Positions 5,026 to 6,486 of a stretch of DNA of 6,486 nt are shown one piece after another (position 1 is the first letter of the stretch; the number at the start of each line of letters is the position of its first letter). The notes under the pieces were generated by a model. That model did not search any database, was not told the origin of the DNA, and saw only the letters and a list, made by a program, of their open reading frames with translations. A program made the translations under genes and the position numbers. Origin of the DNA: Pseudomonadota bacterium (GTDB taxonomy: Bacteria > Pseudomonadota > Gammaproteobacteria > Burkholderiales > Burkholderiaceae_C); NCBI GenBank assembly GCA_023460715.1, contig JAEWPH010000088.1, positions 1 through 6,486 of the forward strand. Reading direction: 5' to 3'.

Positions 5026-6257
5026 GCAACTACCAGCCACTCGACGCCTGGATCGACCAGCATTTCGACGAGGAAGTGCGCTTCCTGCAAGCCCTCGTGC
5101 AGGTGCCCACCGACACTCCCCCAGGCAACAACGCACCCCATGCGGAGCGCACGGCCGAGCTGCTGCAAGGCTTCGGCTTCGACGCCGAAAAGCACGCCGT
5201 GCCCGAGGCCGACGTGCGCGCCTATGGCATGGAGTCGATCACCAACCTGATCGTGCGCCGCACCTACGGCACGCCCGGCGGCGGCGGCAAGACCATCGCA
5301 CTGAACGCGCACGGCGACGTCGTGCCGCCCGGCGAGGGCTGGACGCATGACCCCTATGGCGCCGAGATCGTCGATGGAAAGATGTACGGCCGCGCCACCG
5401 CCGTGAGCAAGAGCGACTTCGCCTCCTTCACCTTCGCCTTGCGCGCGCTCGAAGCCGTCGCCAAGCCTACGCGCGGCGCGGTGGAACTGCACTTCACCTA
5501 CGACGAAGAGTTCGGCGGCGAACTCGGCCCCGGCTGGCTGCTCAAGAAAGGGCTGACGAAGCCCGACCTGATGATCGCCGCCGGCTTCAGCTACGAGGTG
5601 GTCACCGCGCACAACGGCTGCCTGCAGATGGAAGTGACCGTGCACGGCAAGATGGCCCATGCCGCCGTGCCGCACACGGGCGTGGACGCGCTGCAGGGCG
5701 CCGTGCACATCCTGAACGCGCTCTACAAGCAGAACACGGCCTACCAGCAGATCACGTCGAAGGTCGAGGGCATCAAGCACCCCTACCTGAACGTGGGCCG
5801 CATCGAAGGCGGCACCAACACCAACGTCGTGCCGGGCAAGGTCACGTTCAAGCTCGACCGCCGCATGATCCCGGAAGAGAACCCGGTCGATGTGGAGGCC
5901 GACATCCGCCGCGTGATCGCCGAGGCGGCTGCGGGCAAGGCCGGCATCACGGTGGAGATCAAGCGCCTGCTGCTGGCCAATTCGATGAAGCCGCTGGCCG
6001 GCAACGCACCGCTGGTGAGCGCCATCCAGCGCCATGGCGAAGCCGTGTTCGGCCAGCCCGTACCCGCCATGGGCACGCCGCTGTACACCGATGTGCGCCT
6101 GTATGGCGAGGCCGGCATTCCCGGCGTGATCTACGGCGCCGGCCCGCGCACCGTGCTCGAGTCGCACGCCAAGCGCGCCGACGAACGCCTGGACCTGGAA
6201 GACCTGCGCCGCGCGACCAAGGTGATCGCCCGCGCGCTGCACGACTTGCTGAAGTAA
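5022..6257 (+). CDS. Divergent M20 family (ArgE/DapE-like) protein of unknown substrate
   Basis: This 411-residue protein has the M20 layout: a catalytic domain (about 1-190 and 310-411) interrupted by a dimerisation lid domain (about 195-305). Recognisable are NAHGDVVP (95-102, His97 and Asp99), TYDEEFGGELGPG (159-171, Glu162 and Glu163), VHGKMAHAAVPHTGVDA (207-223, His213), TNTNVVPGK (265-273) and ESHAKRADERLDL (380-392, His382). Two usual metal ligands are not where expected. The bridging Asp of the GRGxxDMKG motif is replaced in GRATAVSKSD (123-132), and the later acidic ligand of the GEP motif is replaced in AAGFSYEVVTAHNG (186-199). I believe relatives share this VSKSD form, so it is probably a subfamily trait. 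The start ATG overlaps the previous TGA (5022-5025), which indicates translational coupling within the ureide operon. A role on a ureide, carbamoyl or other amide is inferred from position only. The reading frame is open further upstream, but that part overlaps allC and is not real. Confidence 0.88.
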   Translation: MSNYQPLDAWIDQHFDEEVRFLQALVQVPTDTPPGNNAPHAERTAELLQGFGFDAEKHAVPEADVRAYGMESITNLIVRRTYGTPGGGGKTIALNAHGDVVPPGEGWTHDPYGAEIVDGKMYGRATAVSKSDFASFTFALRALEAVAKPTRGAVELHFTYDEEFGGELGPGWLLKKGLTKPDLMIAAGFSYEVVTAHNGCLQMEVTVHGKMAHAAVPHTGVDALQGAVHILNALYKQNTAYQQITSKVEGIKHPYLNVGRIEGGTNTNVVPGKVTFKLDRRMIPEENPVDVEADIRRVIAEAAAGKAGITVEIKRLLLANSMKPLAGNAPLVSAIQRHGEAVFGQPVPAMGTPLYTDVRLYGEAGIPGVIYGAGPRTVLESHAKRADERLDLEDLRRATKVIARALHDLLK

Positions 6258-6266
6258 CGAGGTGCA

Positions 6267-6288
6267 GAAGAACGTGTGCACGATCTTC
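6267..6288. other. Small imperfect hairpin just after the operon
   Basis: GAAGA (6267-6271) pairs with TCTTC (6284-6288) and CGT (6273-6275) with ACG (6280-6282), with one A-A mismatch and a 4-nt loop. It starts 10 nt after the TAA of the M20 gene. No T-tract follows, so an intrinsic terminator is not supported, though a 3'-end stabilising stem is possible. Confidence 0.4.
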
Positions 6289-6298
6289 CAGGGGTCGC

Positions 6299-6398
6299 GT
6301 TGAAGCGCAATCGGGATGAGTGGACGCTTCGGATGCGCCGCATGGGCTCGTGCCCATGCCAGCATTCGAGGCGTTCAATCGCCCGATTTCGCTCCAAC
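6299..6398. repeat. 100-nt imperfect palindrome (long hairpin) downstream of the ureide operon
   Basis: The arms 6299-6347 and 6352-6398 fold on each other around the loop TCGT (6348-6351). By hand I count about 42 paired positions out of 49. The innermost stem GCATGGGC/GCCCATGC (6340-6347 with 6352-6359) is perfect. A run of 16 further pairs (6321-6336 with 6362-6377) includes three G-T wobbles, AATCGGG/CCCGATT (6309-6315 with 6382-6388) is perfect, and GTTG/CAAC closes the base. It could be a structured RNA 3' end, a fold-back repeat or a small non-autonomous element. Which of these cannot be decided from one copy. There is no T-tract after it. Confidence 0.65.
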
Positions 6399-6444
6399 CC
6401 TTCGGGCAGTGGCGTTTGCGGGCAGTCTGCGGCGTTGCGGCACT

Positions 6445-6467
6445 TGCCAATAGCCGAGCTATTGGCA
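6445..6467. repeat. 10-bp perfect hairpin near the right edge
   Basis: TGCCAATAGC (6445-6454) and GCTATTGGCA (6458-6467) are perfect inverted copies around a CGA loop. Outside a small internal loop, GCGG (6437-6440) can pair with CCGC (6473-6476). The AT-containing stem is not followed by T residues. With the long palindrome at 6299-6398 it makes a gene-free, repeat-rich stretch that probably continues past the window. It resembles a REP-like or interspersed repeat, not a terminator. Confidence 0.6.
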
Positions 6468-6486
6468 GCGCACCGCGCCTTGCATC

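Noticed and set aside
4731..6365. A long open frame (544 residues) on the minus strand across allC and the M20 gene
   Set aside because: It is antisense to well-supported coding sequence, shows no recognisable motif, and has the same low-complexity composition expected of GC-rich shadow frames.
6299..6398. An integron attC site
   Set aside because: The long fold-back shape invited the comparison, but the basal sequences do not give the RYYYAAC/GTTRRRY pair and there is no integrase or cassette context in the window.
5959..6450. A minus-strand open frame that covers the right-end hairpins
   Set aside because: Half of it is antisense to the M20 gene, the rest is the repeat region, and no ribosome binding site or domain is visible.
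1..6486. CRISPR arrays, tRNA/rRNA genes, insertion sequences, toxin-antitoxin or defence genes
   Set aside because: I found no regularly spaced repeats, no cloverleaf or rRNA-like segments, and no transposase or defence-protein motifs on either strand.

Overview
The window is a GC-rich, densely coded bacterial segment. Gene content, codon use and intergenic repeats suggest a betaproteobacterium of the Comamonadaceae (Acidovorax/Comamonas-like). The family assignment is an inference from general knowledge and was not tested by any search.

The theme is purine (urate/ureide) catabolism. At the left edge, on the minus strand, is the 5' part of xdhC (about positions 1-214), a maturation factor for xanthine dehydrogenase. 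Divergent from it is a small predicted lipoprotein with a TonB-C-like domain (349-903). A repeat-bearing gap (904-1097) separates this from uraH (1098-1448, minus strand), which encodes 5-hydroxyisourate hydrolase. Divergent from uraH is a plus-strand cluster: a GntR/FCD regulator (1552-2232), the allantoinase puuE (2229-3182), a fused OHCU decarboxylase/allantoate amidohydrolase (3244-5025) and a divergent M20-family protein (5022-6257). Two junctions are ATGA overlaps, and one carries a 61-nt gap containing a hairpin repeat. The last 229 bases hold no convincing gene but contain several strong inverted repeats.

Together UraH, UraD, PuuE and AllC cover 5-hydroxyisourate -> OHCU -> S-allantoin -> allantoate -> ureidoglycine, releasing nitrogen. 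A perfect 18-bp palindrome (1497-1514) sits between the divergent uraH and regulator genes and is the best candidate operator for controlling both directions. A urate oxidase and the ureidoglycine/ureidoglycolate steps are not in the window. The M20 protein may serve a later or side step, but its substrate is unknown.

The points most worth a second look are the UraD-AllC fusion, which joins two non-consecutive pathway steps; the M20 protein, which lacks two expected metal ligands; the 18-bp operator-like palindrome; the roughly 100-nt hairpin and nearby palindrome at the right end; and intergenic repeats, one of which supplies the ribosome binding site of the fusion gene. I saw no CRISPR array, tRNA, rRNA, transposase or defence system, and I do not claim an entirely new system here.
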